Assembly: GCA_964568845.1 (NCBI GenBank)
Contig: CAZMSC010000013.1
Span: 1 to 43,744, forward strand
Direction: 5' to 3'
DNA: 43,744 nt
Origin: DTBU01 sp964568845
Lineage (GTDB): Archaea; Thermoproteota; CALKCG01; B24
Shown here: positions 1 to 7,914 of the stretch, one piece after another
Layout: each line of letters starts with the position of its first letter
Numbering within the stretch: the stretch's first letter is position 1
The notes under the pieces: generated by a model
Told to the model about the DNA's origin: nothing
Database searches by the model: none
Seen by the model: the letters and a program-made list of their open reading frames with translations, nothing else
Program-made: the position numbers and the translations under genes

Positions 1-738
1 CGAAGGGGACTCCTAAAACAGCCTCCACAATCTGAGTATACACTCAAGAGTTATATTAAATCTATCTATTTAGGAACTGCAGTCTTACCCATCGGCAGTC
101 TTGAACAGCACGGTGTAAATCTACCTTTAGATACAGACACGATAATAGCGTCTCAAATAGCTAAAGAGGTTGCCTTAAGACTCAACCTGTTCCTCTTACC
201 CACCATTCCAGTCAGTTGCTCGGCAGAGCATAGAGGAGTAAAGGGAACAGTATACCTTAGACCTGAAACTCTAACTTCGATTTTAAGAGATATCGCTGAT
301 TCTCTTAGAGGAGAAGGCTTCAAGTACCTAGTAGTCTTAAGCTGGCACGGTGGAAACTTCATCCTAAAACCAGCTGTGAGATACTTAAACCTCGACTACC
401 CAGACTTTAAGGTAATACTAGTCCCAGAGCAAGTATACGGAGACGCTGTGAAGGAGATCTTTAAAACAGCCAACGATTTACATGCAGGTGAACAGGAGAC
501 GTCTCTCCTCCTATACTTTAAGCCAGATGCCGTTAGAGGGATTTCAGGAGACTACGAGCCGAGCGTAGGTAGGGAGATGTTAGACTACCTACCTATGCTT
601 AAAATATCTCCAACAGGCGTGTGGGGCGCCCCATCTAAGGCGAGCACCAGTAAAGGCGAGGAGGCTTTCAAAGCCATAGTGGAAACGGTCGTCAGATACG
701 TTGAGAGCGTGGTTGAAACGTTAGGTATATCACATTAA
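1..738 (+). CDS. Creatininase / ArfB-family metal-dependent amidohydrolase (5' partial)
   Basis: The reading frame is open from base 1, so the start lies outside the window; about 245 residues are seen. It has the creatininase-family metal site: GSLEQHG, then LPLDTDT, a WHGGN motif, and a Glu in HAGEQETS. The family includes creatininase and archaeal ArfB, the formamidopyrimidine deformylase of flavin and F420 synthesis, which is the most likely role in an archaeon, but the sequence does not decide between members. An internal GTG at 376 is not a plausible start because the metal-binding N-terminal half lies upstream of it in the same frame. Its 3' end overlaps the 3' end of the convergent aldolase gene by 9 bases. 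Family assignment is firm, exact substrate is inferred. Confidence 0.85.
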   Translation, partial: RRGLLKQPPQSEYTLKSYIKSIYLGTAVLPIGSLEQHGVNLPLDTDTIIASQIAKEVALRLNLFLLPTIPVSCSAEHRGVKGTVYLRPETLTSILRDIADSLRGEGFKYLVVLSWHGGNFILKPAVRYLNLDYPDFKVILVPEQVYGDAVKEIFKTANDLHAGEQETSLLLYFKPDAVRGISGDYEPSVGREMLDYLPMLKISPTGVWGAPSKASTSKGEEAFKAIVETVVRYVESVVETLGISH

Positions 739-1650
739 ACCCGACTCTTTAAGAGCATTCCTCACGGCTTTACGCTCCGCTTCCGAGATCGGGGTTAAAG
801 GCGGTCTAACGTAGGCCTTCTTTAAAACCCCTAGCATTACAAGCGCCTCTTTAAGCCTAGCTCTGTAGTTTCTAACAGGAGGCATGAATATAGCATCCGC
901 CAGAGGACTTATCCTTCTAGATATTTCAAAGGCTTCATCATAGTCTCTACGCTTAACCCTATCCATAATCTCTACTTGTAAATCCGTGGCTATTGTTCCG
1001 AAACCGAGCAAACCTCCATCAGCACCCAGTATGAATGATTCAAGGATGAAATTGTCATTACCCGTAAGCACGTAGACCTTCCTCTTCAGAGAAGATACGA
1101 GTCTAAGCGTTTCCGTAAACTTCCTAGCGTCGAAGCTCGCTTCTTTAATAGCGGCAACACCTTCAACTTCAAACAGCCTTCTCAAAGCCTGTTGAGAATA
1201 TTCAACACCTCCAAGGGCTCTTTGAAGCTGAAAAGCTATGAGAGGTATCTTAACGGCTTCAGAAATGGCTCTATGATAATTGTACGGGATTTCAGGGTCT
1301 AAGGGGTCACCGGCATAGGCTGGTATTGGGAAAACGAGCAGAGCATCTGCACCAGCCTTCTCAAGCATCTTAGCATTTCTGACAGCCTCATCGGTAAACC
1401 TCGCCGATAAACCCGCAACTATGGGTATACGCCCCCTAAGCTCCTCCCTGTAGATTTCAACGACTTTAAGCTGCTCCTCAAAGTACAGGTGTGGACCTTC
1501 ACCAGTATCAACGTTTACCGCCAAACCGCTCACCTTAAACCGGGAAATCCAGTCTATATACCTCCTAAGCTCATCCTCATCTAACTTGAAGTTCTCATCC
1601 ATAGGTAGGACGGTTGCAGGTATAAGCCCCTTGAAAAGCCCAACTTCCAA
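730..1650 (-). CDS. DHDPS/NAL-family (beta/alpha)8 aldolase, atypical active site
   Basis: About 306 residues, the usual length of the dihydrodipicolinate synthase/N-acetylneuraminate lyase family. The Schiff-base lysine is present in AAIKEAS. Against DapA, the proton-relay Tyr of the LYN motif aligns with Phe (IAFQ), the first Thr of the TTGE motif is Asp (DTGEG), and the Arg of the SRTG segment is Ala. It is therefore unlikely to be true DapA; a sugar-acid aldolase or dehydratase is more likely. The frame extends upstream to 1743 inside the eL13 gene with a basic, non-conserved stretch; I prefer the TTG at 1650, four bases after GGTGGT, which starts just before the first barrel strand (GLIPATVLP). 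GTG codons at 1659 and 1662 are alternatives. It follows eL13 on the same strand. Confidence 0.8.
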   Translation of the reverse strand: MEVGLFKGLIPATVLPMDENFKLDEDELRRYIDWISRFKVSGLAVNVDTGEGPHLYFEEQLKVVEIYREELRGRIPIVAGLSARFTDEAVRNAKMLEKAGADALLVFPIPAYAGDPLDPEIPYNYHRAISEAVKIPLIAFQLQRALGGVEYSQQALRRLFEVEGVAAIKEASFDARKFTETLRLVSSLKRKVYVLTGNDNFILESFILGADGGLLGFGTIATDLQVEIMDRVKRRDYDEAFEISRRISPLADAIFMPPVRNYRARLKEALVMLGVLKKAYVRPPLTPISEAERKAVRNALKESGLM

Positions 1651-1687
1651 AAAGACCACCACACAGAAGTTATAACCCAACGACCTC

Positions 1688-1957
1688 TTAGCTTTTAACC
1701 TCAGCCGGATTTTGCGGAGCTTTAGCTTTAGAGCTTTCCTCAACCTCCTTTAGAAAACTTTTTAAAACTTCAACATTATCCTTTCTAACACTTCGACGCC
1801 TAACGTCAACATATAGGCCCAGTGTCCTGGCTTTTCCAACGGATAAACCAGCCTCCTTAAGCTCACCTATACTGAAGCCTCTACCCTCTCTAAAACCGTA
1901 GCCTGCCTTAGGGATCTTGACTATGGGTTTAGGCATATTCCTACTGGATACGTTCAT
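1688..1957 (-). CDS. rpl13e: Large ribosomal subunit protein eL13
   Basis: The 89-residue protein matches archaeal eL13: IPKAGYGFREGRGFS, then a helical LKEAGLSVGKARTLGL segment and the basic DVRRRSVRKDNVEVLKSFL segment. It binds rRNA in the large subunit. eL13 is restricted in archaea mainly to TACK and related lineages, so it is a lineage clue. The ATG at 1957 has GGGTG seven bases upstream and an AT-rich TATA-like stretch near 1976-1984. A six-base inverted repeat, GTTCAT-gt-ATGAAC (1952-1965), spans the start codon; it may be chance. The C-terminal tail (KAKAPQNPAEVKS) is low complexity and its codons overlap the longer reading frame of the downstream aldolase gene. Confidence 0.92.
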   Translation of the reverse strand: MNVSSRNMPKPIVKIPKAGYGFREGRGFSIGELKEAGLSVGKARTLGLYVDVRRRSVRKDNVEVLKSFLKEVEESSKAKAPQNPAEVKS

Positions 1958-2032
1958 GTATGAACACCCGCAACATTAAATACTCAGCATATTGTCTGAG
2001 AAGCCACTATTAAACTTGCAGTTAAATATCGG

Positions 2033-2761
2033 TTAAAGGAGCGAGGCCGCCTTCCTATCCACTATAAAGAGGCAATCTGGATGGTCTTGAAGCGCCGATG
2101 CTGGAACCATAACTGTTTTAGGCCCTTTAATAGCCTTAGATACAGCCTCGGCCTTAGCCTCTCCAGAGGCCAGTAGAATTATACGCTTCGCCTCCATTAT
2201 CGTCGCAATACCCATGGTTATAGCATGTGTTGGAACCTCATCTAAGGATTTGAAGAACCTCGCATTGTCCATTCTAGTCTGCTCTGAAAGCTCAACTACA
2301 CGCGTTCTAGATTCGAACGGTGAGCCAGGCTCGTTGAAACCTATATGCCCATTCCTCCCTATTCCAAGAAGCTGGAGGTCTATACCGCCAGCCCGTTTAA
2401 TTGAATCCTCATAACTGAGGCATTCTTCATCCAAGTCTTCAGCCGTACCGTCAGGTATGTGAATGTTTCTCATTTTAATATCTATATGGTTGAATAGGTT
2501 TTGAAACATGTAGTAGTGGTAGCTTTGAGGATGATCGGGAGCTAAACCGACGTATTCATCTAAATTGAACGTTGAAACCTTTGAAAAACTCAAACCCTCC
2601 ATTCTATACATCTTAATAAGCTCCCTATAACATCCAATCGGAGTACTACCCGTGGCGAGCCCTAAAACGGCGTCAGGCTTAGATCTAACGGTTTCAGCTA
2701 TCCTTAACGCCGCTTCGCGACTAACCTCTTCATAACCCTTAACGACTAAAACCCTTATCAT
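2033..2761 (-). CDS. nagB: Glucosamine-6-phosphate deaminase NagB
   Basis: Converts glucosamine 6-phosphate to fructose 6-phosphate plus ammonia in the cytoplasm. The 242-residue product shows the phosphate-binding LATGSTP, the catalytic FNLDEYVGL segment, and GIGRNGHIGFNEPG with the active-site His, all as in hexameric bacterial NagB. I start it at the ATG at 2761, which has GGTGGG just upstream; a GTG at 2773 in the same frame lies within that Shine-Dalgarno sequence. It is followed on the same strand by eL13 after a short gap and preceded by a possible 29-residue membrane peptide and elp3. A BadF-type kinase (8771), an SIS enzyme (19367) and a LmbE deacetylase (22790) in the window suggest an amino-sugar salvage route. 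Confidence 0.93.
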   Translation of the reverse strand: MIRVLVVKGYEEVSREAALRIAETVRSKPDAVLGLATGSTPIGCYRELIKMYRMEGLSFSKVSTFNLDEYVGLAPDHPQSYHYYMFQNLFNHIDIKMRNIHIPDGTAEDLDEECLSYEDSIKRAGGIDLQLLGIGRNGHIGFNEPGSPFESRTRVVELSEQTRMDNARFFKSLDEVPTHAITMGIATIMEAKRIILLASGEAKAEAVSKAIKGPKTVMVPASALQDHPDCLFIVDRKAASLL

Positions 2762-2796
2762 AAGCCCACCCACTTAAGAGAAAAGCTTGGAGAATG

Positions 2797-2886
2797 TTAA
2801 AATTTTCTAGCGAACAAAGCGTAGCTGGTTAATATCAGCCACCCAACGGCTAGAAGTTCAAGAGTTTCCAGCCCTACCTGAAACAT
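2797..2886 (-). CDS. Possible small membrane peptide (29 aa)
   Basis: An ATG-initiated 29-codon frame between elp3 and nagB on their strand. It begins MFQVGLETLELLAVGW and continues into a hydrophobic stretch ending in ALFARKF, so one membrane helix with a basic C-terminus is possible. No Shine-Dalgarno sequence is visible and AT-rich spacers often yield such frames by chance, so this is weakly supported. Confidence 0.2.
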   Translation of the reverse strand: MFQVGLETLELLAVGWLILTSYALFARKF

Positions 2887-2911
2887 TGTGTCTTCGATAA
2901 AACTTAGGTTA

Positions 2912-4495
2912 CTAAGTTAACGTTTTACTTACATAGGGGCCATCATCAATATAACCAAGCCGTTTATAGTATCGTTTAACACCCAGACCACTAATAACTA
3001 GAAGCTTACGCTTATCGAATTCTTCAACAGCTATCCGCTCAGCCTCTCTCAAGAGGCTTCTTCCGTAGTTTTTATGTTGCCATCCATCTTCACGTTTGAA
3101 TCCGACCGGAACCATAGGACCGTATACGTGAAGCTCCCTCACGACTGCGGCGTTTTTCACTTCTGGTCTGTGAGCTTTTTCAGAGGGTATTCTCAACCTT
3201 AGTAGAGCGATTAAGATATCGTTCTTCACATCTTCAAAGGAAAGAAAAATCTCATAGCCCATACTCGCTTCATAGTCTGTTCTAAGAAGCTTCACGTTTG
3301 CCACGTCTGGCTTAATCCCATACTTCATGTATACGTGGCCAACTTCACGGCATCTTATGCATCTGCATCTTAATCCTTCGGATTCAAGCCTCCTCTCAAT
3401 AAGCTCCCGTAGATTGCTATGTTTAACACCGTCAACTATTAGGGGAGCTGGGATATCTCTCTGAACCCTTTGAACTCTAACGTATCTTGGGATTTTTTTA
3501 AGGGCTTCTGCTAAGACCTCTACAACGACTTTCTCCTCGTACGGCTTATACAGCCCTTTAACCCACATATCGTAGAGCTTCGTACCCTCTATGACGAGAC
3601 ACGGGTATATTTTAAGAGCATCCGGTCTGAAAGACGGGTTCTTAAAGACTTCTCTAAACATTTCTAAATCTCTATCGAGATTAGACCCGGGCAAATTTGG
3701 CATGAGATGGTATGTAACTTTCAAACCGGCATCCTTAGCTATTCTCGTCGCTTCAACAACCTCTTTTAGACCATGTCCACGATTTATAATCTTATAAACA
3801 TCTTCGTAGACGGTTTGAACCCCAAGTTCGACTCTTGTAACGCCGAGGTGGAGCATTTCATCTACATGGCTCTCCACACACCAGTCTGGGCGAGTTTCCA
3901 CGGTTATACCTGAAACCTTTATAGGTGCCTTTTCAGCCAGTTTTTTAGCTTCCTCAAGGTCTTGAGACTCTACGCCATTTAACGCGTCGAGGCAACGCTT
4001 CATGAACCAAATTCGATAGTCTAATGGTAGTGCCGTATGCGTCCCACCTAGCACTATCAGTTCAACCTTATCCACAGGATGACCTATGGCTTTAAGTTGA
4101 TTTATACGACTGTTCACTTGCCTATAGGGATCGTAATTGTACTGTATACCTCTAAGGGTAGCTGGCTCACGTCCGGTATAGCTTTGAGGGGAGCCTTTAC
4201 CCGGACCGCCTGGACAGTATATGCAGGGTTCCTCTTTTGGACATGGGAATGGTGCGGTCATCACGGCTATAACCGTAACGCCGCTTACAGTCCTCGTCTT
4301 CTTACGCTTTAGCACTTCTAAGAGCTTCTCTTCGCCGGGCTTTAGGCTCTTTATGAGTTCAGAGTTGCTTAGAATTCTATCTAAGTTTAAAATCCTGCAG
4401 ACTTCAAACTTAACCCTTTCAACATCTTCTCTAGAGGGGCTTCTCATGGTTAATAGCCGCTCTATTATGAGCCTTGAAGCTTCAGCCATCTCCAC
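2912..4495 (-). CDS. elp3: Elp3: tRNA wobble-uridine carboxymethyl-forming radical SAM/acetyltransferase
   Basis: The 527-residue protein has both Elp3 domains. The radical SAM part has cysteines at 85, 91 and 94 (CPKEEPCIYCPGG), followed by the family hallmark YTGREPATLRG and LGGTHTALP. The C-terminal GNAT domain has the acetyl-CoA loop around WQHKNYGRSLL and ends in GYIDDGPYVSK. Archaeal Elp3 acts alone to install cm5U at wobble position 34, without the Elongator partners. The start is GTG at 4495 or ATG at 4489; neither has a well-spaced Shine-Dalgarno sequence. The four cysteines of the inserted zinc knuckle (LRCRCIRCREVGH) are visible near residue 380. It is divergent from the ATPase gene at 4613. 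Confidence 0.95.
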   Translation of the reverse strand: MEMAEASRLIIERLLTMRSPSREDVERVKFEVCRILNLDRILSNSELIKSLKPGEEKLLEVLKRKKTRTVSGVTVIAVMTAPFPCPKEEPCIYCPGGPGKGSPQSYTGREPATLRGIQYNYDPYRQVNSRINQLKAIGHPVDKVELIVLGGTHTALPLDYRIWFMKRCLDALNGVESQDLEEAKKLAEKAPIKVSGITVETRPDWCVESHVDEMLHLGVTRVELGVQTVYEDVYKIINRGHGLKEVVEATRIAKDAGLKVTYHLMPNLPGSNLDRDLEMFREVFKNPSFRPDALKIYPCLVIEGTKLYDMWVKGLYKPYEEKVVVEVLAEALKKIPRYVRVQRVQRDIPAPLIVDGVKHSNLRELIERRLESEGLRCRCIRCREVGHVYMKYGIKPDVANVKLLRTDYEASMGYEIFLSFEDVKNDILIALLRLRIPSEKAHRPEVKNAAVVRELHVYGPMVPVGFKREDGWQHKNYGRSLLREAERIAVEEFDKRKLLVISGLGVKRYYKRLGYIDDGPYVSKTLT

Positions 4496-4576
4496 AATCT
4501 AATACTGAAGACTTTGAGAAAAACCTTCCCTCACCCTTGTTGGGACGGTTAGAATTGGACCTTTAAAAGTTAAACT

Positions 4577-4585
4577 TTTAAATAA
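4577..4585 (+). promoter_or_regulatory. TATA box of the ArsA-like ATPase gene
   Basis: TTTTAAATA-type element centred near 4581, about 30 bases before the TTG start at 4613. This spacing would place transcription start within a few bases of the start codon, so the mRNA would be almost leaderless. Confidence 0.45.
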
Positions 4586-4612
4586 GAATATAGTAAGTAG
4601 TCCTGTGGAAAA

Positions 4613-5566
4613 TTGAAGGCGCTGGAGGAGCATATTCTCCCAAGGGAGACTAGAAAGTTCATATTCTTCGGTGGAAAGGGTGGTGTTGGTAAGAGTAGTC
4701 TAGCGGCTGCCACCGCTTTCTGGTTGGCTGAGAGGGGGTTTAAGACTCTACTAGCATCCACGGATATTCAAAAGAGCCAGAACGATATTTTCCAGCGAGA
4801 CATAGGTAGTGAGGAGGCGCAGATTCCCGATGTTGGAAAACTCTGGGTGGTTAATGTAGACCCTAAGGAGAGTATAAGAAAACATCAGCTTGAGGTTTTA
4901 AAGCGTATAGAGGAGCTGGGAGATTTAACGGCTGAGAAAATCAGCGAGTCTGAAATAAGGTTTCTGAAGGAGTATTGGGAGAAAAACCCCATTCTCCCAT
5001 GTGAAACGGCATCCTACAACGTTTTCATACACTACATGAACACCGATGTATACGACGCCGTCGTATTTGATACGGCGCCTGGCCAGCATAACCTCGAAAT
5101 GGTGAACTATCCGTGGCGTTACGTCTACAACCTTGAAATGTCTATAGCAGCGAAAAGAGAAGTGGTAGATTTAACTGGTAAAGTAGCTGAGCTTAAACTT
5201 CTTGAGAAGCTTAGAGATGAAAGCTACTTAGCCATAAAGAAGCTGGCTTCAGATCAAACAGTCTACTTCGTAGTTACACACCCTGAAATGCTACCAGTCT
5301 ACGAGGTTAAAAGGATTCAGGAGGGGCTTACTCCATACGGCATTAGAGTTAAAGGCGTTTTCATAAATTCCGTGCTTCCCGAAGAACACTGTAAAAACGG
5401 CTTCTTCCTTAAACGTAGACTTTTACAGGAGAAATATATAGATTTGGTTAAAAAAGAGTTCAACAATATACCCGTGGTCGAAGTGCCTCTCCTAGATACA
5501 GAAGTCGTCGGCTTAGAAAACGTTAAAAAGCTTGCATATCTAATATATGGTTCACGTAGAGGGTGA
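4613..5566 (+). CDS. ArsA/Get3-type ATPase, single-domain
   Basis: A 317-residue deviant-Walker P-loop ATPase. FGGKGGVGKSS (residues 19-29) carries the signature lysine, and DTAPGQHN corresponds to the DTAPTGHT switch II of Get3/ArsA. The C-terminal part (PVYEVKRIQEGLTPYGI, VFINSVLPEEHC, then PLLDTEVVGLENV) follows the family pattern. The switch I DPAH is replaced: after STD the sequence reads IQKSQNDIF, so it is not a canonical tail-anchored protein targeting factor. Relatives drive arsenite efflux, deliver membrane proteins, or act as metal chaperones. The stop overlaps the ribosome-binding region of the next gene, a CGC thioredoxin-fold protein, so the two are probably co-translated. Start TTG at 4613 is the only in-frame start before the Walker motif. 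Confidence 0.82.
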   Translation: MKALEEHILPRETRKFIFFGGKGGVGKSSLAAATAFWLAERGFKTLLASTDIQKSQNDIFQRDIGSEEAQIPDVGKLWVVNVDPKESIRKHQLEVLKRIEELGDLTAEKISESEIRFLKEYWEKNPILPCETASYNVFIHYMNTDVYDAVVFDTAPGQHNLEMVNYPWRYVYNLEMSIAAKREVVDLTGKVAELKLLEKLRDESYLAIKKLASDQTVYFVVTHPEMLPVYEVKRIQEGLTPYGIRVKGVFINSVLPEEHCKNGFFLKRRLLQEKYIDLVKKEFNNIPVVEVPLLDTEVVGLENVKKLAYLIYGSRRG

Positions 5567-5571
5567 AAAAC

Positions 5572-5919
5572 ATGGGTCAAGTTGTTTTAGAGGTCTTCCC
5601 AACTGGGCTTTGCGGCTGCGGAAGGAGAAGAGAGGAAAACGAGAAGCTCTTCGCACTTTTAAGGGAGGTTAAGAAGGACTTTGGTGAACGTGTAGATATA
5701 CGCGTAGCTGAATATGGAGGAAATCTCCTAGAGGCTCAGAAGAGGCTGGCTGAAATACTTGAAGCAAGTGGAAAGAAGAGAGTTGTTGAAATGGGTCTTG
5801 GACCTCAAGTCATGCGAAGCCTCATACCTATAATAGCTATAAACGGTAGAATAGCGTTTGTAACAAGCGTCCCTGCAAAAGAGGAGCTTTATGAAAAAAT
5901 ACGCGCCAATCTTCAATAA
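5572..5919 (+). CDS. Thioredoxin-fold small protein with CGC motif
   Basis: A 115-residue protein of thioredoxin/glutaredoxin fold. The N-terminal strand leads into TGLCGCGRRREENEK, so the active site is Cys-Gly-Cys, not CxxC. The C-terminal half has the cis-proline pattern IPIIAINGRIAFVTSVP. The helix after the cysteines is strongly charged. Function could be redox, disulfide or metal(loid) handling. The ATG at 5572 has GAGGGTGA ending six bases upstream; a GTG at 5563 in frame overlaps the previous stop and is less likely. It forms a two-gene unit with the ArsA-like ATPase, suggesting that it passes a metal, metalloid or redox signal to that ATPase; this is inference from linkage. Confidence 0.7.
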   Translation: MGQVVLEVFPTGLCGCGRRREENEKLFALLREVKKDFGERVDIRVAEYGGNLLEAQKRLAEILEASGKKRVVEMGLGPQVMRSLIPIIAINGRIAFVTSVPAKEELYEKIRANLQ

Positions 5920-6102
5920 CCACTAAACATCTTGAAAACCGACTTAATCGAGGCTTAAGTAAGTTTTAAACCAAAAATCATCCCATTTTTCAATTCCATA
6001 AATGAGCTATTGTTTTTACATATGGACATGCTACAAGGGTTAAAAATCCAGATAGAGATACTTTAGGGAAAGAAAAAGAATGTGGTGGAAGACGCTCTAA
6101 AT

Positions 6103-6468
6103 TTAACTTGGGAAGAGGTCTGGATAGAGTTCTTTGGCCTTTTCTGTAAGGTAGTAGAGTTTAGACCCGACTGGTCGTCCGATTATGCCTTGAGTTATCA
6201 GGAATCTGTAGCCAAGCCGTTTGAGACCCATTTCCCCGGCAACTTCTCGGCTAAGCTTAATCAATACAGATCTCCTAACGCAGTTTCTCGGAGATTTGAG
6301 GAGCTCTTTGATTATACGCCTTGCCAATTCGACTCTAGCCTGTCTAAGTTTAACTTTGGCATGTCTTACACTTACAACTTCAGAGACATCAACCCATCTG
6401 CCTTGATAATATACTTTAACACCCGGTGTTAAACTGGCTTTAGTAGATTCGGTTGTCATTCTTATCAT
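6103..6468 (-). CDS. Unidentified basic protein, possible winged-helix DNA-binding C-terminus
   Basis: A 121-residue, Lys/Arg-rich product. The middle (KVKLRQARVELARRIIKELL) is an amphipathic basic helix and the C-terminal half (VLIKLSREVAGEMGLKRLG, then a turn and SKLYYLTEKAKELYPDLF) looks like a helix-turn-helix followed by a wing. I do not recognise the family. The ATG at 6468 has no Shine-Dalgarno sequence but lies 26 bases from a TATATAAAA box, so a leaderless transcript is likely. A 116-codon frame on the opposite strand (6082-6432) has an unnatural composition and is judged a shadow. It is an isolated gene, between the CGC protein and the ABC transporter, transcribed away from the transporter. 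Confidence 0.6.
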   Translation of the reverse strand: MIRMTTESTKASLTPGVKVYYQGRWVDVSEVVSVRHAKVKLRQARVELARRIIKELLKSPRNCVRRSVLIKLSREVAGEMGLKRLGYRFLITQGIIGRPVGSKLYYLTEKAKELYPDLFPS

Positions 6469-6490
6469 TTCAATTAGAAATGAAATGTTT

Positions 6491-6499
6491 TATATAAAA
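6491..6499 (-). promoter_or_regulatory. TATA box for the basic protein gene
   Basis: On the minus strand this reads TTTTATATA, centred about 26 bases upstream of the ATG at 6468. Together with the lack of a ribosome-binding site it supports a leaderless mRNA. Confidence 0.5.
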
Positions 6500-6816
6500 T
6501 TTTTCTTCAAAGTGATCATAAAAAACTGTAAGAAGATTACATAGTATTAAGAGTTGAGAATTTTAAAATCGACACTAATGTAAACAGCGTTCTTTAGCAG
6601 AGCGCAAATACTTTTCTACGCACCATTCAAATATAAAAACCTTTAGTTTAAACTCAAATACATTAAAGATTTTTAGTATTTCTCAAAACATCACACGACG
6701 ATCGATGGAATTTTAAGGGATGAGTTAAACTCTAAAAACCACGCCGCTAGATTTAGAGAAATTGTAACGTACATGAAGTAGTATTACCTTTAACTCTGCC
6801 AAATCGGATGGAGGGG
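6500..6816. other. Intergenic region without a convincing gene
   Basis: About 320 bases, AT-rich, between the divergent basic-protein gene and the ABC transporter. The only coding-like stretch is a plus-strand frame ending at 6781 (GILRDELNSKNHAARFREI), which lacks a start codon and is stopped upstream near 6690; it may be the tail of a lost gene. No RNA gene or repeat is seen. Confidence 0.5.
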
Positions 6817-6862
6817 ATAAATTTAAACCAGAGTAAGCTATCTTATCTATATAGATAGGTGA
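6817..6862 (+). promoter_or_regulatory. Promoter with palindromic operator candidate for the ABC transporter
   Basis: A TATA-like ATAAATTTAAA (6817-6826) is followed about 20 bases later by a perfect 14-base palindrome, TATCTATATAGATA (6844-6857), and then GGTGA immediately before the ATG at 6864. The expected transcription start falls inside the palindrome, so a dimeric repressor bound there would block initiation. The regulator is not identified. Confidence 0.45.
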
Positions 6863-6863
6863 A

Positions 6864-7910
6864 ATGACTGAAGTAGCCATAGAGATTATAGACCTTATCA
6901 AACGATACCCCGTAAGCCTCAGAAGTATCGCTGGGGGGAGGCATTGGGATTATTGGGGTAGAGTTGGAGGTTTTAAAGAGCTATTCGCGCGTAAGAAGGG
7001 ATTTATTCAAGCCTTGAACAAAGTCAATCTTAAAGTTTACCATGGTGAAGTTTTCGGCCTCCTAGGACCCAATGGAGCTGGAAAAACTACACTTATAAAA
7101 ATCCTATGCACACTGGTGTTACCTGATGAAGGGGAGGCCTACGTAAACGGCTATAATGTTGTAAAGCAATCCGGTAAAGTTTTAAGAAATCTCCAAGCCG
7201 TTCTAGGTGAACAGCATAGAGGTTTTGAATGGAGGTTAAACCTTAAAGACAACTTAGAATTTTACGCGACTCTCTACGGGTTGCCTAGGAGCTATGCCAA
7301 AAAACGCATCGAAGAACTCTTAGAATTCATGGGGTTAAAAGATAGGGCTGGTGACATGTATCAACGTCTATCTACAGGTATGGCTCGTAAATTGCAACTG
7401 TGCAGAGCTCTTCTCCTAGACGTACCCATCCTACTTTTCGATGAGCCCACGGCTGGATTAGACCCCACGGCGGCCACGGATTTTAGACAGCTATTGAAAA
7501 GACTGGCTAAATCTGAGGGAAAGACCATATTCATATCTACACATAACATGTGGGAGGCGCAATCCATATGCGACAGAGTGGCCATAATAAATAAAGGTGA
7601 AATCATAGCATGCGATACACCTGAAAACTTAAAGAGGTATGTAAGCCCTGAGAAACATTACAGCCTAATCTTAGACGGAGAGCCTAATGGAAAACTAAAG
7701 GACATTATAGGTGATTTTGAAGGCCTGAACGGTGTTAAAAACGTAAGTCTAGAATTCGGCTCGCCGAACAGGATAATAGTTAAAACCGATGAAAACTTCA
7801 GGTTTCTAGATATGATAAATCTTATAGCTAAACATGGTTTAAACGTGAAGGATATAGAGACCTATGAGCCTAGTTTAGAAGAGGTCTTTATAAAATTGGT
7901 TAAACGGTGA
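6864..7910 (+). CDS. ABC-2 type exporter ATP-binding protein
   Basis: A 348-residue ABC ATPase: Walker A GPNGAGKTT (68-76), signature LSTGMARKL (168-176), Walker B ILLFDEP (188-194) and the switch His in ISTHNMWEA. The N-terminus has the 25-30 residue lead-in (FKELFARKKG) seen in ABC-2 export ATPases of the COG4586 type. The C-terminal 100 residues form the extra domain common in drug/lipid/polysaccharide exporters. It is cytoplasmic and pairs with the permease that starts four bases after its stop codon. Substrate cannot be read from the sequence. The palindrome at its promoter suggests regulated expression. Confidence 0.9.
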   Translation: MTEVAIEIIDLIKRYPVSLRSIAGGRHWDYWGRVGGFKELFARKKGFIQALNKVNLKVYHGEVFGLLGPNGAGKTTLIKILCTLVLPDEGEAYVNGYNVVKQSGKVLRNLQAVLGEQHRGFEWRLNLKDNLEFYATLYGLPRSYAKKRIEELLEFMGLKDRAGDMYQRLSTGMARKLQLCRALLLDVPILLFDEPTAGLDPTAATDFRQLLKRLAKSEGKTIFISTHNMWEAQSICDRVAIINKGEIIACDTPENLKRYVSPEKHYSLILDGEPNGKLKDIIGDFEGLNGVKNVSLEFGSPNRIIVKTDENFRFLDMINLIAKHGLNVKDIETYEPSLEEVFIKLVKR

Positions 7911-7914
7911 GAAA

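Noticed and set aside
1952..1965. Inverted repeat GTTCAT-gt-ATGAAC over the eL13 start as an autoregulatory site
   Set aside because: Only six base pairs; expected by chance, and no sign of repetition elsewhere.
6082..6432. A 116-codon plus-strand frame opposite the basic protein gene
   Set aside because: Composition is unnatural (many Phe, Ser, Asn, Tyr, no domain) while the minus-strand frame has a promoter and a natural, helix-rich sequence.
6690..6781. Plus-strand stretch GILRDELNSKNHAARFREI as a gene
   Set aside because: No start codon, stop codons closely upstream, and no family recognised; kept only as a note on the intergenic region.
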